A stretch of DNA of 64,000 nucleotides from Allobacillus halotolerans. Its GTDB lineage: Bacteria; Bacillota; Bacilli; Bacillales; Alkalibacillaceae. Made by a program: the position numbers and the translations under genes. The notes under the pieces are model-generated. The model was not told the DNA's origin, made no database searches, and saw only the letters and a list, made by a program, of their open reading frames with translations. Positions 42,856-51,695 of the stretch are shown in pieces. The stretch covers positions 189,151 to 253,150 of the forward strand of contig NZ_JAHLZF010000002.1 of the NCBI RefSeq assembly GCF_018967645.1, in the 5' to 3' direction. Positions within the stretch are counted from its first letter, which is position 1. Each line of letters opens with the position of its first letter.

Positions 42856-44574
42856 TTATTCATCCCTTAATTTCCGCCACAATGTTGAACGATTGATTCC
42901 TAACCTTTTTGCTGCTTTCGTTTGGTTTTGATTTTCTTCCGTCAACACTTGCTGGATGACCTGCTTTTCAATTTCTTTTAATGTACCTTCCATCGCTAAT
43001 GGTTTCACTGAGTTATTTGATGCAGAAAGCTTATTCATAACCTTATTAACATCGGGGACATCAATATAATATCCATTCGCTAAACTACTTAATTGTTTCA
43101 CAACCGCTCGTAATTCTGGAATATTTCCCTTCCAATCATATTGTAGCAAGCATTGAGCGGCCTGATCGTTTACCCCGACGGTTTCACTTCCCTTTTCCAT
43201 GTGCATCTCTGTCAAGAAATAATCAATAAAAGCCAATATATCTTTTTTACGCTCTCGGAGTGGTGGAAGGTAAATGATTTCGTCATCGTAATCGCTCACA
43301 GCATCGGTCTCCAGCAATTCTTCCTGTAAAAGTATGATTTTAATTCTCTTCGATAAGCCGGTCAATCGGTATACGAGATCTCTTTGGACATCGGAAGAAA
43401 TCAAATCCATATTTTTCACAATCACTGTTCCACTTGTCAACGAGTGAAGTATTTCCTCTAAATAGGTAAAGCTTTCATTCGTAAATAGCGATCCTTGAAT
43501 CTCTAAAATTGGTGCGGTTTGATCAAAACGTTTAAAATGAATTTGTTTGGCGACTGTAAACTTCCCTGTTCCCTTCTCTCCTACAATACAAGTCATTTCG
43601 TCAGTCGCCGCTGCATGACCAATCTTCTCTTCAAGTTGGTGCACGCGATCACTGTCTCCAATCAGTGGTTGATTTGCTGGGTCGCTCATCATAGATATCA
43701 CTTGCTGCCCGTTAGGATTATACGTAGTTGCATTCAATTGAATTCCAACAATCTTCTCTGTCTTGCTAACGAGAAAACCTTGGAGTTGATAGATACGCGA
43801 TTCACATTTGATTTCTTGCCACTGAATTTGTTGTTGATCAAGAACTCTTCTGACAAGTTGGATAAACGATTCTGCATGTACCAACTTCTTCGTTGGGTCT
43901 ATTTCGGCAAATGAACCATTTTGTTCGAGAACTTTCCCCTCTTCATCCACTAACATCACCGGAAGGGGCATCTCATTAAGGACTTGCCGATAAATATGAT
44001 GGCGATAATTAACTCTTCGAAAGAAGTGGTGGATTCGCTTTGCTTCGTCGATGGCATTCATAATCGCTTCTCTTCCGGAAGTAATCAAAACACCTCGTAA
44101 ACCAAGCCGCTGAGCAACCTCGATCGTTATAACGTCACCAATGACAACAGTGAATCCTTCTTGTTTTAGCCGCTCTAAATTAGCTTGCACTTCAGTTGAT
44201 GACTGTATGGTAACCATTTTTACGTCGAAATCTAAAATATTACAAATAGTCGCTGAACCTTCAGATATATTTTTAAAACCTACGAGAGCTACACCAGATT
44301 TCACCCCACTGATCAAGGTAAACACACGAAGCATATCGTAACCAGTAATATCAATGTGTACGACAGGAATGGAAACGGATTCTTGAATCAGTGACGCCGT
44401 TCCACCACGACTGATAATAATGTCATAGCCTTGCTCTTCCGCACGCTTGGCTTCAATGACACCCTTTTCCAAGTTTGCTACTGTCGTATCCAATTGAATA
44501 TCATCTGGAACCTCGATATTCTTCGCTGTTTCGGCCAGACCGTTATATGGTGCTACGAGTAAAACCTTAATCAT
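42856..44574 (-). CDS. PrpR-N/AAA-like regulator without GAFTGA
   Basis: A 572-residue protein. The PrpR_N ligand domain (IIISRGGTASLIQESVSIPVVHI; GVLITSGREAI) fills the first 190 residues. A central PAS-like segment follows, then an AAA-type region with Walker A GEKGTGKFTVAKQIHFKRFD, and a C-terminal Fis-type helix-turn-helix, NQTKAAKRLGINRSTLWRKLRDE. The sigma-54 contact motif GAFTGA is absent. It should regulate the operon for the four-carbon acid, ligand unknown. Working with ordinary sigma factor is an inference. Confidence 0.82.
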   Translation of the reverse strand: MIKVLLVAPYNGLAETAKNIEVPDDIQLDTTVANLEKGVIEAKRAEEQGYDIIISRGGTASLIQESVSIPVVHIDITGYDMLRVFTLISGVKSGVALVGFKNISEGSATICNILDFDVKMVTIQSSTEVQANLERLKQEGFTVVIGDVITIEVAQRLGLRGVLITSGREAIMNAIDEAKRIHHFFRRVNYRHHIYRQVLNEMPLPVMLVDEEGKVLEQNGSFAEIDPTKKLVHAESFIQLVRRVLDQQQIQWQEIKCESRIYQLQGFLVSKTEKIVGIQLNATTYNPNGQQVISMMSDPANQPLIGDSDRVHQLEEKIGHAAATDEMTCIVGEKGTGKFTVAKQIHFKRFDQTAPILEIQGSLFTNESFTYLEEILHSLTSGTVIVKNMDLISSDVQRDLVYRLTGLSKRIKIILLQEELLETDAVSDYDDEIIYLPPLRERKKDILAFIDYFLTEMHMEKGSETVGVNDQAAQCLLQYDWKGNIPELRAVVKQLSSLANGYYIDVPDVNKVMNKLSASNNSVKPLAMEGTLKEIEKQVIQQVLTEENQNQTKAAKRLGINRSTLWRKLRDE

Positions 44575-44659
44575 AAAAACCCCTCATCCGTTGCATATTT
44601 CAACAATTGTATTATGCCATAAAGTGGTTTTGGTGTCATGCTTTACGGGAGGGATTTTT

Positions 44660-44905
44660 TAAGAAACTGAAGGGGCGTGGATTAACACTGAAGACACGTG
44701 GGTTAACACTGAAGCGGTGTGGTTTAACACTGAAGACGCGTGAATTAACACTGAAGCGGCGTGGATTAACACTGAAGGTGCACGAATTAACACTGAAGAT
44801 GCGTGGTTTAACACTGAAGACGCGCAGATTAACACTGAAGGTGCGTGGTTTAACACTGAAGCCACACGAATTAACACTGAAGCCGCGCAAATTAATGCTG
44901 AAGTC
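44660..44905 (+). repeat. 21-bp tandem array with TTAACACTGAAG head (family D)
   Basis: Ten units share TTAACACTGAAG followed by nine variable bases (ACACGTGGG, CGGTGTGGT, GTGCACGAA and so on), with one decayed unit at each end. All three frames are open in places, giving LTLKTRG-like plus-strand and FSVNPRV-like minus-strand reads without ribosome sites, so it is not considered coding. The rest of 44575-45113 is AT-rich and holds a hairpin at 45008-45040. Confidence 0.9.
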
Positions 44906-45007
44906 ATAAGATCCAATGATGGACTATTCAGGCATAGAGAGAAAAAATCATGCGCTATCTTCGAACAGAAGCGCACTAATCAAAGGTAGCGAGTAAAAAA
45001 CGCACAG

Positions 45008-45040
45008 TACCCACGAATAGAAAGGTTCCAATCGTGGGTA
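45008..45040 (-). terminator. Hairpin terminator after codA
   Basis: TACCCACGA/TCGTGGGTA stem with T-runs on the minus strand a few bases on. Confidence 0.65.
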
Positions 45041-45113
45041 GTGGTTAACTTTATCTTTAATAAATAATTGAATTGTTCTGTTGCTCTTCGGCTCATTTTA
45101 ATCCTGAAGATTG

Positions 45114-46373
45114 TTAATTTAAGCTATAGTCAATACGTTTCTCATCATCTAAAAACAATGACATTTCTTTTGGTTTTGTTTCTGCAATTTTTCTTCCGTT
45201 TCGATAAGAAGCTAGCACTTCTGCTTGTGTTCGAATTGCATCATATCGATTCGTCGCATTCAAGATAATAAAATTCGCCGGCTTACCTTCTTCAATTCCG
45301 TATTGATCTTGGATGTCTAAAGTAACCGCGCTATTTTCTGTAATATAATCAAATGAATGAACGATTTGGTGGTAGCCCATCAAGTGGGTCACATGTATCC
45401 CCATAAGCAGTACTTGCAACATATTCCCCGTTCCGATCGGATACCACGGATCGACGATATCATCATGACCAAAGCAAACATTAAGGCCCGCTTCCGTCAA
45501 TTCTTTCACCCGGGTTACACCACGACGTTTCGGATAATCATCAAACCGACCTTGTAAGTGCGTATTGACGAGTGGATTCGCAACAAAGTTGATATTCGAG
45601 AGACTTAGGATCTTCATTAATTTCGATACATATGCCCCGTTATACGAATGCATCGCCGTCGTGTGGCTTGCTGTCACTCGGTTGCCTAGCCCTCTTTCAA
45701 ACGCCTCTGTCGCAACAACTTCAACAAAACGCGACTGCTCATCATCAATTTCATCACAGTGAATATCGACGAGCTTATCATATTTTTCGGCTAGGTCAAA
45801 TGCAATTTTCATCGATTTCACACCATACTCACGGGTGAACTCAAAGTGCGGAATGCCACCGACGACATCCGCCCCCATCTGTAACGCTTCCTCCACAAGC
45901 TCTGCTCCATTCGGATAAGATAAATACCCTTCTTGAGGGAAAGCAACCAACTGAAGGTCGACATAGTCCTTCATCTCTTCTTTCACTTCGATCAAAGCTT
46001 TCAAAGCTGTTAATTTTGGATCACAAACGTCTACATGCGTACGAATGTGTTGGATTCCTTGACTGATCTGCCACTGAATCGCTTTTGTCGCTCGTTGTTT
46101 CACATCTTCAATCGTTAACGATTTCTTTCGCTCAGCCCATGTTTCAATGCCTTCAAATAATGTGCCGCTCTCATTCCACTTTGGCTCACCTGCTGTCAGT
46201 GTCGTATCCAAATGAATATGCGGCTCAATAAATGGTGCGCTGACAAGCTTGCCACCTACGTCCATTGCGCCATCGACCGGCTTAGCTGTTTCGATTTTTT
46301 TAAAAATTCCATTTTCGATATAAATGTTCCATAAACCTTCTCGTTTTGCTAGTGAAGCATTTTGAATAATCAT
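45114..46373 (-). CDS. codA: Cytosine deaminase (amidohydrolase family)
   Basis: A 419-residue metal-dependent amidohydrolase. [16 protein letters not shown] gives the metal-binding histidine pair, [10 protein letters not shown] the third metal-site histidine with catalytic glutamate, and [21 protein letters not shown] the aspartate loop. It converts cytosine to uracil and ammonia. It follows codB by 3 bases, so the pair forms one operon, regulated by the PyrR attenuator upstream of codB. Confidence 0.9.
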   Translation of the reverse strand: MIIQNASLAKREGLWNIYIENGIFKKIETAKPVDGAMDVGGKLVSAPFIEPHIHLDTTLTAGEPKWNESGTLFEGIETWAERKKSLTIEDVKQRATKAIQWQISQGIQHIRTHVDVCDPKLTALKALIEVKEEMKDYVDLQLVAFPQEGYLSYPNGAELVEEALQMGADVVGGIPHFEFTREYGVKSMKIAFDLAEKYDKLVDIHCDEIDDEQSRFVEVVATEAFERGLGNRVTASHTTAMHSYNGAYVSKLMKILSLSNINFVANPLVNTHLQGRFDDYPKRRGVTRVKELTEAGLNVCFGHDDIVDPWYPIGTGNMLQVLLMGIHVTHLMGYHQIVHSFDYITENSAVTLDIQDQYGIEEGKPANFIILNATNRYDAIRTQAEVLASYRNGRKIAETKPKEMSLFLDDEKRIDYSLN

Positions 46374-46376
46374 TTA

Positions 46377-47630
46377 TTAAACCTCTTTTCCTACAATGAC
46401 ACTCGTTTTCGTTCCCATAACGCGTTCAATGATGAATGTTAAACCTGTAAATAAGATCACCGAACCGATCATGCCATTTAGTGGTGGAATCCCTGGAAGA
46501 AACTGCGCGGCCGCAAATCCACCAACCCACGCGATAATCGCCGGCCACCGAACAGCTTGGAATGTTGTCTCTTTCAGTGGTGCATAGTGTCCTTTTCTTA
46601 AAATAAAGAAATCCGCAAGTAAAATCGCGCCAATTGGCGGTAGGGCAGCTCCTAATAAGGATAACCAGCCGACGAAATTATTGTATAACCACATCGCAAA
46701 GATTGTTCCGATGATTCCGTTGATAATGACGAGCTTGCTTTTTTTCATTTTCGTGATATTCGAAAAGCCTAAGCCAGATGCATATAGCGCGTTATCATTC
46801 GTCGTCCAAATGTTTAACCCGAGAACGATAATCGCTGGAACAATTAACCCTTGCACAAACATGACCTCTGAAATGTCTCCAAATCCAGTAGCGATTGCCC
46901 CAACTGCACCGAATAAGAACATCAACGAATTTCCGATGAAAAACGCAATCAATGTAATGATGACGGCTGATTTTTTCGTTTTCGCAAACCGAACGAAATC
47001 AGGAGTCAATGTTCCTGCACTCGCAAACGATCCAACACAAATCGTTAATGCGGCGGCGAGTCCTAATGACGTTTCGGGTTGATAGTTAGCTAATTGAGCG
47101 ATGCCACCTAGATCATCAACTGCAATTCCAATGGATACACTTCCGATAATGGCGATGGCAGGAACCGCTATAAAACTTAAAATGGCCAAGGCCTTCATGC
47201 CATAAAACGCGGATGCCGTCATGACAATACCTGAAAGGATGACTAACAGCCACATATCAATGCCTGTCACCTTGTGTACAGGAACAGCGAACATTGCCAA
47301 GCCCACACCGAACCAACCGACTTGTGTTGCGCCTAGTAAAAATGAAGCTAAATACGAACCCTTTTCACCAAATGCGTATCTTGCAAGCAAGTGTGTCGAC
47401 AAACCCGTTTTTGCAGCCATATACGCTAAGCCACTCGTGTATAGCCCAAGAATTAAGTTTCCTAATAACACCATCCAAATGAACTCTTGGAAGGTTAATC
47501 CCAATCCTAGTTCGCCACCCGACAACATACTTGCTGAGAAAAACGTTAATCCCATCATCACCGCAAACATTTTCATAAAACCGACCCGATGAGATTGTGG
47601 TACTGCACGTAATGAAAATTCATGATCCAT
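46377..47630 (-). CDS. codB: Cytosine permease
   Basis: An NCS1-family cytosine permease of about 417 residues: MKMFAVMMGLTFFSASMLSGGELGLGL start block, LLARYAFGEKGSYLASFLLGATQVGWFGVG and AGTLTPDFVRFAKTKKSA. GGGGG before ATG 47630; the TTG at 47636 is less likely. It lies immediately downstream of a PyrR-type attenuator, so cytosine uptake is tuned to the pyrimidine nucleotide level. Confidence 0.9.
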   Translation of the reverse strand: MDHEFSLRAVPQSHRVGFMKMFAVMMGLTFFSASMLSGGELGLGLTFQEFIWMVLLGNLILGLYTSGLAYMAAKTGLSTHLLARYAFGEKGSYLASFLLGATQVGWFGVGLAMFAVPVHKVTGIDMWLLVILSGIVMTASAFYGMKALAILSFIAVPAIAIIGSVSIGIAVDDLGGIAQLANYQPETSLGLAAALTICVGSFASAGTLTPDFVRFAKTKKSAVIITLIAFFIGNSLMFLFGAVGAIATGFGDISEVMFVQGLIVPAIIVLGLNIWTTNDNALYASGLGFSNITKMKKSKLVIINGIIGTIFAMWLYNNFVGWLSLLGAALPPIGAILLADFFILRKGHYAPLKETTFQAVRWPAIIAWVGGFAAAQFLPGIPPLNGMIGSVILFTGLTFIIERVMGTKTSVIVGKEV

Positions 47631-47694
47631 ATTCAATTCCCCCTTGTCTTTTCACTGGCACCAAGTCGAACAAGGAGATTCACAGATTTTCGCA

Positions 47695-47812
47695 CAAAAA
47701 AAGCTCCTTGCCCGACCGACAAGAAGCTTTTAGAAATAGAATGACGTCCTGCAACTTGCATACACGTATCCCATTTCTAAACCGTTGTCCTTGTCAGTCT
47801 CTCTGGACTGAA
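47695..47812 (-). promoter_or_regulatory. PyrR-dependent attenuator of codBA
   Basis: On the minus strand the leader holds CAGTC-CAGAGA-GACTG (47795-47810), the PyrR-binding hairpin with its CAGAGA loop. Downstream, AAAGCTTCTTGTC (47718-47730) and GGCAAGGAGCTTT (47700-47712) form a 13-bp terminator stem followed by T7. GACTGACAAG (47790-47799) can pair with CTTGTCGGTC (47714-47723) to give the antiterminator. PyrR with UMP would hold the first hairpin and let the terminator form. Confidence 0.9.
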
Positions 47813-47887
47813 TTAAAGGTACCCATATGTGATTGTACTCATTATTGCAATGTGATCGTCGATTGTCAAGATGAAGTTGGGCTTAGT

Positions 47888-47992
47888 TTAAAAATTCTTC
47901 TTATGAAGCTCACTGACTTCCGCGGCCAATTCAGGGACCGGACCATCTATCTCCGCGTCGCGAACCACCTCTTGAATCGGTAAATTGTAAAC
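47888..47992 (-). pseudogene. C-terminal remnant of a guanine deaminase gene
   Basis: One minus-strand frame reads NLPIQEVVRDAEIDGPVPEL and ends ELHKKNF-stop, matching the last 35 residues of the intact guaD at 48941 (NLSIQEVIRDAVVDGPVPEL ... LHQKNL). No upstream part remains; it abuts the codBA promoter region. It is a broken tandem duplicate. Confidence 0.88.
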
Positions 47993-48077
47993 AAGTGAAT
48001 CCTACATCCGTACGGTTTAGTGTAGTGGCAAATTTAGGTCTACATGTATCACTTTTGAAACGTCTAAACTCCTATTA

Positions 48078-48527
48078 TCAGCCATAGTATTTAATTATTT
48101 TTGGTTCGTAGTTTGATATTACTTCAAAAACATCATCTCCAGTCAGATATAAATGATGCTCTACTGTGGGATAAAGTTGTTTATTAGCTATATGGTTATC
48201 GTCAAATGACTTAATATAGGAAGAATTAGATACTTTAAAAAAATATGGGGATTCATCTGAATTTAAATAGGAAAAATCTTGATCTAACCTACTCAAATCT
48301 GACCTCCCTATCTCCGTTCCATACCGAAAGCTCCAAACAACGTACTCTAAAGGGCATTCCTGATCATACACAATTTTTATTCTATTACTATAAAAGTCTT
48401 TGAAAATTATGGTCAATGAATCGGGCTTGCAAGCCACTTCCTCCATAACTATTTCTGATGGGTTTTTACCCTTTAAAGTCATGTCAGGTTGCCAAACATG
48501 GAGTTTTTCTCCATTTTTTTTCTTCAT
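48078..48527 (-). CDS. Orphan immunity-like protein, function unknown
   Basis: A 149-residue protein (ATG 48527; TTG 48536 rejected) without membrane or signal features, acidic, with WSFRYGTEIGRSD and YPTVEHHLYLTGDDVFEVIS. I do not recognise the family. It begins 15 bases after the decayed toxin C-terminus at 48542-48685, the position expected for an immunity gene of a polymorphic toxin. The immunity idea rests only on this context and small soluble acidic character. Confidence 0.45.
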   Translation of the reverse strand: MKKKNGEKLHVWQPDMTLKGKNPSEIVMEEVACKPDSLTIIFKDFYSNRIKIVYDQECPLEYVVWSFRYGTEIGRSDLSRLDQDFSYLNSDESPYFFKVSNSSYIKSFDDNHIANKQLYPTVEHHLYLTGDDVFEVISNYEPKIIKYYG

Positions 48528-48541
48528 TATAATCAACTACC

Positions 48542-48685
48542 TTATTTATATCTAATTTTGTCCCAAACCCTCGAGTTTGATGCTGGATATTGCAGAGTTG
48601 GTTTACCTGTAGATGTTGCTCTTGGATAATATGTTACAGTCTTTCCATATTAAACTTTAACAGAGCCATCACTTTTAAGTTTAAA
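48542..48685 (-). pseudogene. Decayed C-terminal toxin domain of a polymorphic toxin
   Basis: In one frame the minus strand reads FKLKSDGSVKV-stop-YGKTVTYYPRATSTGKPTLQYP and ends WDKIRYK-stop. The DGSVK...YYPRATSTGKPT style is typical of the C-terminal toxin modules of LXG/RHS-type secreted toxins. There is an in-frame stop and an upstream stop, and no N-terminal module, so only the tail remains. The stretch 48686-48785 shows nothing else. Confidence 0.6.
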
Positions 48686-48785
48686 TTATGATGATCAAAT
48701 TAAATCCAGAATCTATAACTCCAACTTTTAATTAGGAATCGGTTCTTTACTTCCATTTGTCATTACGACAATTCTGATCTACTCT

Positions 48786-48923
48786 TTAAACCTTTGTACA
48801 AGCGTAAAGTGCTTCATACCCCAGCTCACCAACTCGATAAACTGAACGCTCATACATTTGAAAAATACCTAGTGTTCCAATACAAAAAAAGCCAGTTATC
48901 CAGTAACGATACTTAACATTCAC
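48786..48923 (-). CDS. Small single-helix membrane peptide
   Basis: A 45-residue frame (GTG 48923) reading VNVKYRYWITGFFCIGTLGIF then MYERSVYRVGELGYEALYACTKV. One membrane segment (about 8-22) and a regular tail look coding rather than random, but the ribosome site (AGTAGGG) is too close to the start. It may be a remnant of the toxin locus or a real small gene. Confidence 0.35.
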   Translation of the reverse strand: MNVKYRYWITGFFCIGTLGIFQMYERSVYRVGELGYEALYACTKV

Positions 48924-48940
48924 CCTACTTACTCAGCCAA

Positions 48941-49423
48941 TTAAAGATTCTTCTGATGAAGCTGAACATGAAGCTCACGGACTTCCTCTGCCAACTCAGG
49001 GACAGGACCATCTACTACCGCGTCACGAATCACCTCTTGAATTGAAAGGTTCCGAACCGGTGAAGGCCCAACTCCCATTTCATTCATCCACTCCACCAAT
49101 TGCTCAGACGAGCTCGCATATACAATTCGTCCTAGACCGACCCAACCATGAGCCGCCGCACACATCGGGCAATGCTCACCAGACGTATAAACCGTCGCCT
49201 TGCTTCTTTCCTCAGGACTCATATTATTCGCCGCCCAGCGCGCCAAAGCAAACTCCGGGTGCTGGGTATGATCTCCGCCAGCCACATGGTTGTGGTCTTC
49301 ATGGAGTACCTTCCCATCCGCAGAAACAAGAACAGAACCGAATGGCTCATCTCCTTTATCGAGCGCCTCTTTAGCTAATTCAACACAACGGCGTAAGTGC
49401 TTTATATCCACTTCAGTAATCAT
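48941..49423 (-). CDS. guaD: Guanine/nucleoside deaminase
   Basis: A 160-residue cytidine-deaminase-fold protein. QHPEFALARWAA holds the zinc histidine and catalytic glutamate, and SGEHCPMCAAAHGWVGL the two zinc cysteines. The phrase DKGDEPFGSVLVS and size match B. subtilis GuaD, which turns guanine to xanthine. GGGGG before ATG 49423. A decayed copy of its C-terminus lies at 47888-47992. It is near codBA, so the block salvages or degrades nucleobases. Confidence 0.85.
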   Translation of the reverse strand: MITEVDIKHLRRCVELAKEALDKGDEPFGSVLVSADGKVLHEDHNHVAGGDHTQHPEFALARWAANNMSPEERSKATVYTSGEHCPMCAAAHGWVGLGRIVYASSSEQLVEWMNEMGVGPSPVRNLSIQEVIRDAVVDGPVPELAEEVRELHVQLHQKNL

Positions 49424-49650
49424 CGGAAAGCCCCCTCAATATTTTTATTACCAACATTTAAGTTAGCATACTTTTAGATGGCGAACACATTATACGCTTA
49501 TCAAGCAATAGGATAATTACTAAGTTCTATATAATTTATAAAAATAAACAATTATCATTAAAACTTTAAAAAATAAAACAAAAATCATTTTATTTTTAAT
49601 TTATTTCATGTAAAATGATACCAAGAATAATTTCAGGGGGAGTGTTAGAT

Positions 49651-50403
49651 TTGAATCAATTTAAATTTAATCCGCAAGATAGTCAAATGATTGTAAATGG
49701 TATTGTTGAAGGGTATCGGGAGTATATTGAACATCGTAAAGACCGTCACGAAATTATGGCAATTAGTTCTGCCTTTGCTTGGACAAAAGGAAACTTCATA
49801 GAAAGTAAAATTGCACAAATCAGCCCTCTTCTTAGTCTAAAATACAAGTTCGCAAAGGCAGGATTAACATGGGATTATTTGCAATTTATTCATGAAGATA
49901 CAAAAAAACTTTTTCTCATTAAAAATGCAGCTTATTTTAACGAAGATAACTTCTCACAGGCTTTATTACCCAATCAGCAGAAAAGTAAGGGCCCTCGTAG
50001 AACCTACCTACACGAACTATCAAAAATAAACCAACATATTGAATTTACGTCTGACTATCAACCCAAAAGTGAATATGAAATAACTGAGCAACTATCTTTA
50101 TTTATACCCGAGAAACAAATAAGAGATGATTTAGAAAAAATTCAAAAAGACTATAATGAATTCCACATCCTAACGTACAGCATTGACGACGCATATCAAA
50201 TCTCTGAAATCATTCATTATATACCCAACCCGACGAATAACATTGCATACAGAATCGAGGACCTGTCAAAATATATCTCAGGTGCAGAATTAACAGATGA
50301 GGAACGTGAAGTAATTGCACCAGATCAAGATAGTGATATAATTGACCCTGCAGCATATGATATAGGAATCATTGAGGATGAGAACGAAGAAGAAAGTAAT
50401 TAA
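49651..50403 (+). CDS. DUF5986-like protein, first gene of an XRE/ImmA pair
   Basis: About 250 residues, acidic and soluble, with AFAWTKGNFIESKIAQISPLLSLKYKFAKAGLTWDYLQFIHEDT and a C-terminal acidic tail (EDENEEESN). I think it is of the DUF5986 type but am not sure. TTG 49651 follows GGGGGAG at the right distance; the ATG at 49615 has no ribosome site. The next gene begins 27 bases downstream behind its own ribosome site, so the two form a small operon. In such pairs the first gene is often the partner of an ImmA/IrrE protease. Confidence 0.6.
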   Translation: MNQFKFNPQDSQMIVNGIVEGYREYIEHRKDRHEIMAISSAFAWTKGNFIESKIAQISPLLSLKYKFAKAGLTWDYLQFIHEDTKKLFLIKNAAYFNEDNFSQALLPNQQKSKGPRRTYLHELSKINQHIEFTSDYQPKSEYEITEQLSLFIPEKQIRDDLEKIQKDYNEFHILTYSIDDAYQISEIIHYIPNPTNNIAYRIEDLSKYISGAELTDEEREVIAPDQDSDIIDPAAYDIGIIEDENEEESN

Positions 50404-50430
50404 TTTTTTATTTTAGTAAGGGGGAGCTTT

Positions 50431-51612
50431 ATGTTTATTGGTGAAAATTTAGCTAACCTTCGCATCATGCACGGATATTCACGAAAACAGCTCTCTGAAA
50501 AGTTGAATGTAACAGAGCAAGCCATCTGGCAATACGAAAATAATTACACGTCTCCTAAAATGCAAATAGTTAATGATTTGAAGTCAATCTTTAACGTAAA
50601 AAGCAAATTCTTTTATAAAAGTGACGTATTGAATCGATACTGTGAACCAAGTAATATCCCAGTTATGAACATTGCATACCGGTCTAAAATAAAAAATGTA
50701 ATTTCAAAGACACAAGCAGAAGCCAAACACATTGAATATCTGGATAGCTTTGTTAATTATCTTACGACGAAATTATCTCTTCCTACTCAAAGAATCATTC
50801 AACTAAGAGACGAAGTTATTAACTATCTAAATACGACATCCGATGATCGAGAAGTACAAATAAGCACAGTAGCTGAAATTGCACGAAGCAAACTAGGGTT
50901 TCGAGATGACACAAATGATGACCTGATGTTTTTAGTTGAAAAAAGCGGTATCTTTATATTTGAAAAAGCAATTGGAGAAGAAATCGATGCTTATAGTTTA
51001 TGGACTAACAGTGACCGACCTTTCATTATTTTAGGTAATATGAAAAGGTCTTCTGTTCGAAGAAACTTCGATATTGCACATGAGCTTGGTCATTTGCTTC
51101 TTCATTATAAAGTTGAATTCACTAACCTTGATACAAAAGAACATAAAAATATAGAAAATGAAGCAAATCTTTTTGCGGGTGCTTTTTTATTACCAAAAAA
51201 GTCTTTCTTGCAAGATATGGAAACAGTTTCTCGTGTTACTAATCCCGATGCTTATTTAGATTTAAAAAAGAAATGGAAAACATCACTTCAAGTTTTAGGT
51301 TATAGAGCGGCTAATTTAGGTATACTGGACTCCAAAAATCACCGTAATTTTTATGCTGCCTTACATCGAAAAGATTATCTAAAAAGAGAACCACTCGACG
51401 AATCTTTATCGATTCAAAGACCGCACAAAATTAAATCAATTATTGATTTAGTGACTAAAAAGGAATTAATTGATCTACGTGAGATGATGGAGAAAGACTG
51501 GATGGTAGAAGTTCAATTTTTTAACCGAATAACCGGTATTGAAGTAGATTTTTTTAATAATTATCTAAAAAAGGATTATGACTTTGAACTGTTACATGTT
51601 GAAAATTCATAA
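50431..51612 (+). CDS. XRE-HTH plus ImmA/IrrE metallopeptidase
   Basis: A 393-residue protein: an N-terminal XRE helix-turn-helix (LRIMHGYSRKQLSEKLNVTEQAIWQYENNYTSP, about 10-42), and a COG2856 zinc-peptidase domain with HELGH at 217-221 in RRNFDIAHELGHLLLHYK and the downstream ENEANLFAGAFLLP block. Such proteins usually cleave repressors in response to stress. With the preceding acidic gene it resembles two-gene toxin-antitoxin or anti-phage modules with ImmA/IrrE proteins, e.g. the RosmerTA type. No phage genes are adjacent, so a defence role is an inference. Confidence 0.8.
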   Translation: MFIGENLANLRIMHGYSRKQLSEKLNVTEQAIWQYENNYTSPKMQIVNDLKSIFNVKSKFFYKSDVLNRYCEPSNIPVMNIAYRSKIKNVISKTQAEAKHIEYLDSFVNYLTTKLSLPTQRIIQLRDEVINYLNTTSDDREVQISTVAEIARSKLGFRDDTNDDLMFLVEKSGIFIFEKAIGEEIDAYSLWTNSDRPFIILGNMKRSSVRRNFDIAHELGHLLLHYKVEFTNLDTKEHKNIENEANLFAGAFLLPKKSFLQDMETVSRVTNPDAYLDLKKKWKTSLQVLGYRAANLGILDSKNHRNFYAALHRKDYLKREPLDESLSIQRPHKIKSIIDLVTKKELIDLREMMEKDWMVEVQFFNRITGIEVDFFNNYLKKDYDFELLHVENS

Positions 51613-51626
51613 AATCTTCTGTAACT

Positions 51627-51667
51627 AAAAAAGGTAGAACCCTATTACAATGGGTCTACCTTTTTTC
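51627..51667. terminator. Bidirectional terminator between the ImmA gene and YjiH
   Basis: AAAAAAGGTAGA and TCTACCTTTTTT with an inner CCC/GGG pairing form a strong stem. Confidence 0.92.
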
Positions 51668-51695
51668 TTGTTATTTAATTCAATTGAATCTCCCG

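Noticed and set aside
44660..44905. CRISPR array
   Set aside because: Fixed and variable parts alternate as in CRISPR, but the variable parts are only 9 bases and there are no cas genes; the other 21-bp arrays fail for the same reason.
44607..44976. Repeat ORFs in the TTAACACTGAAG array
   Set aside because: Same reason: reads on both strands, no ribosome site, array between genes.
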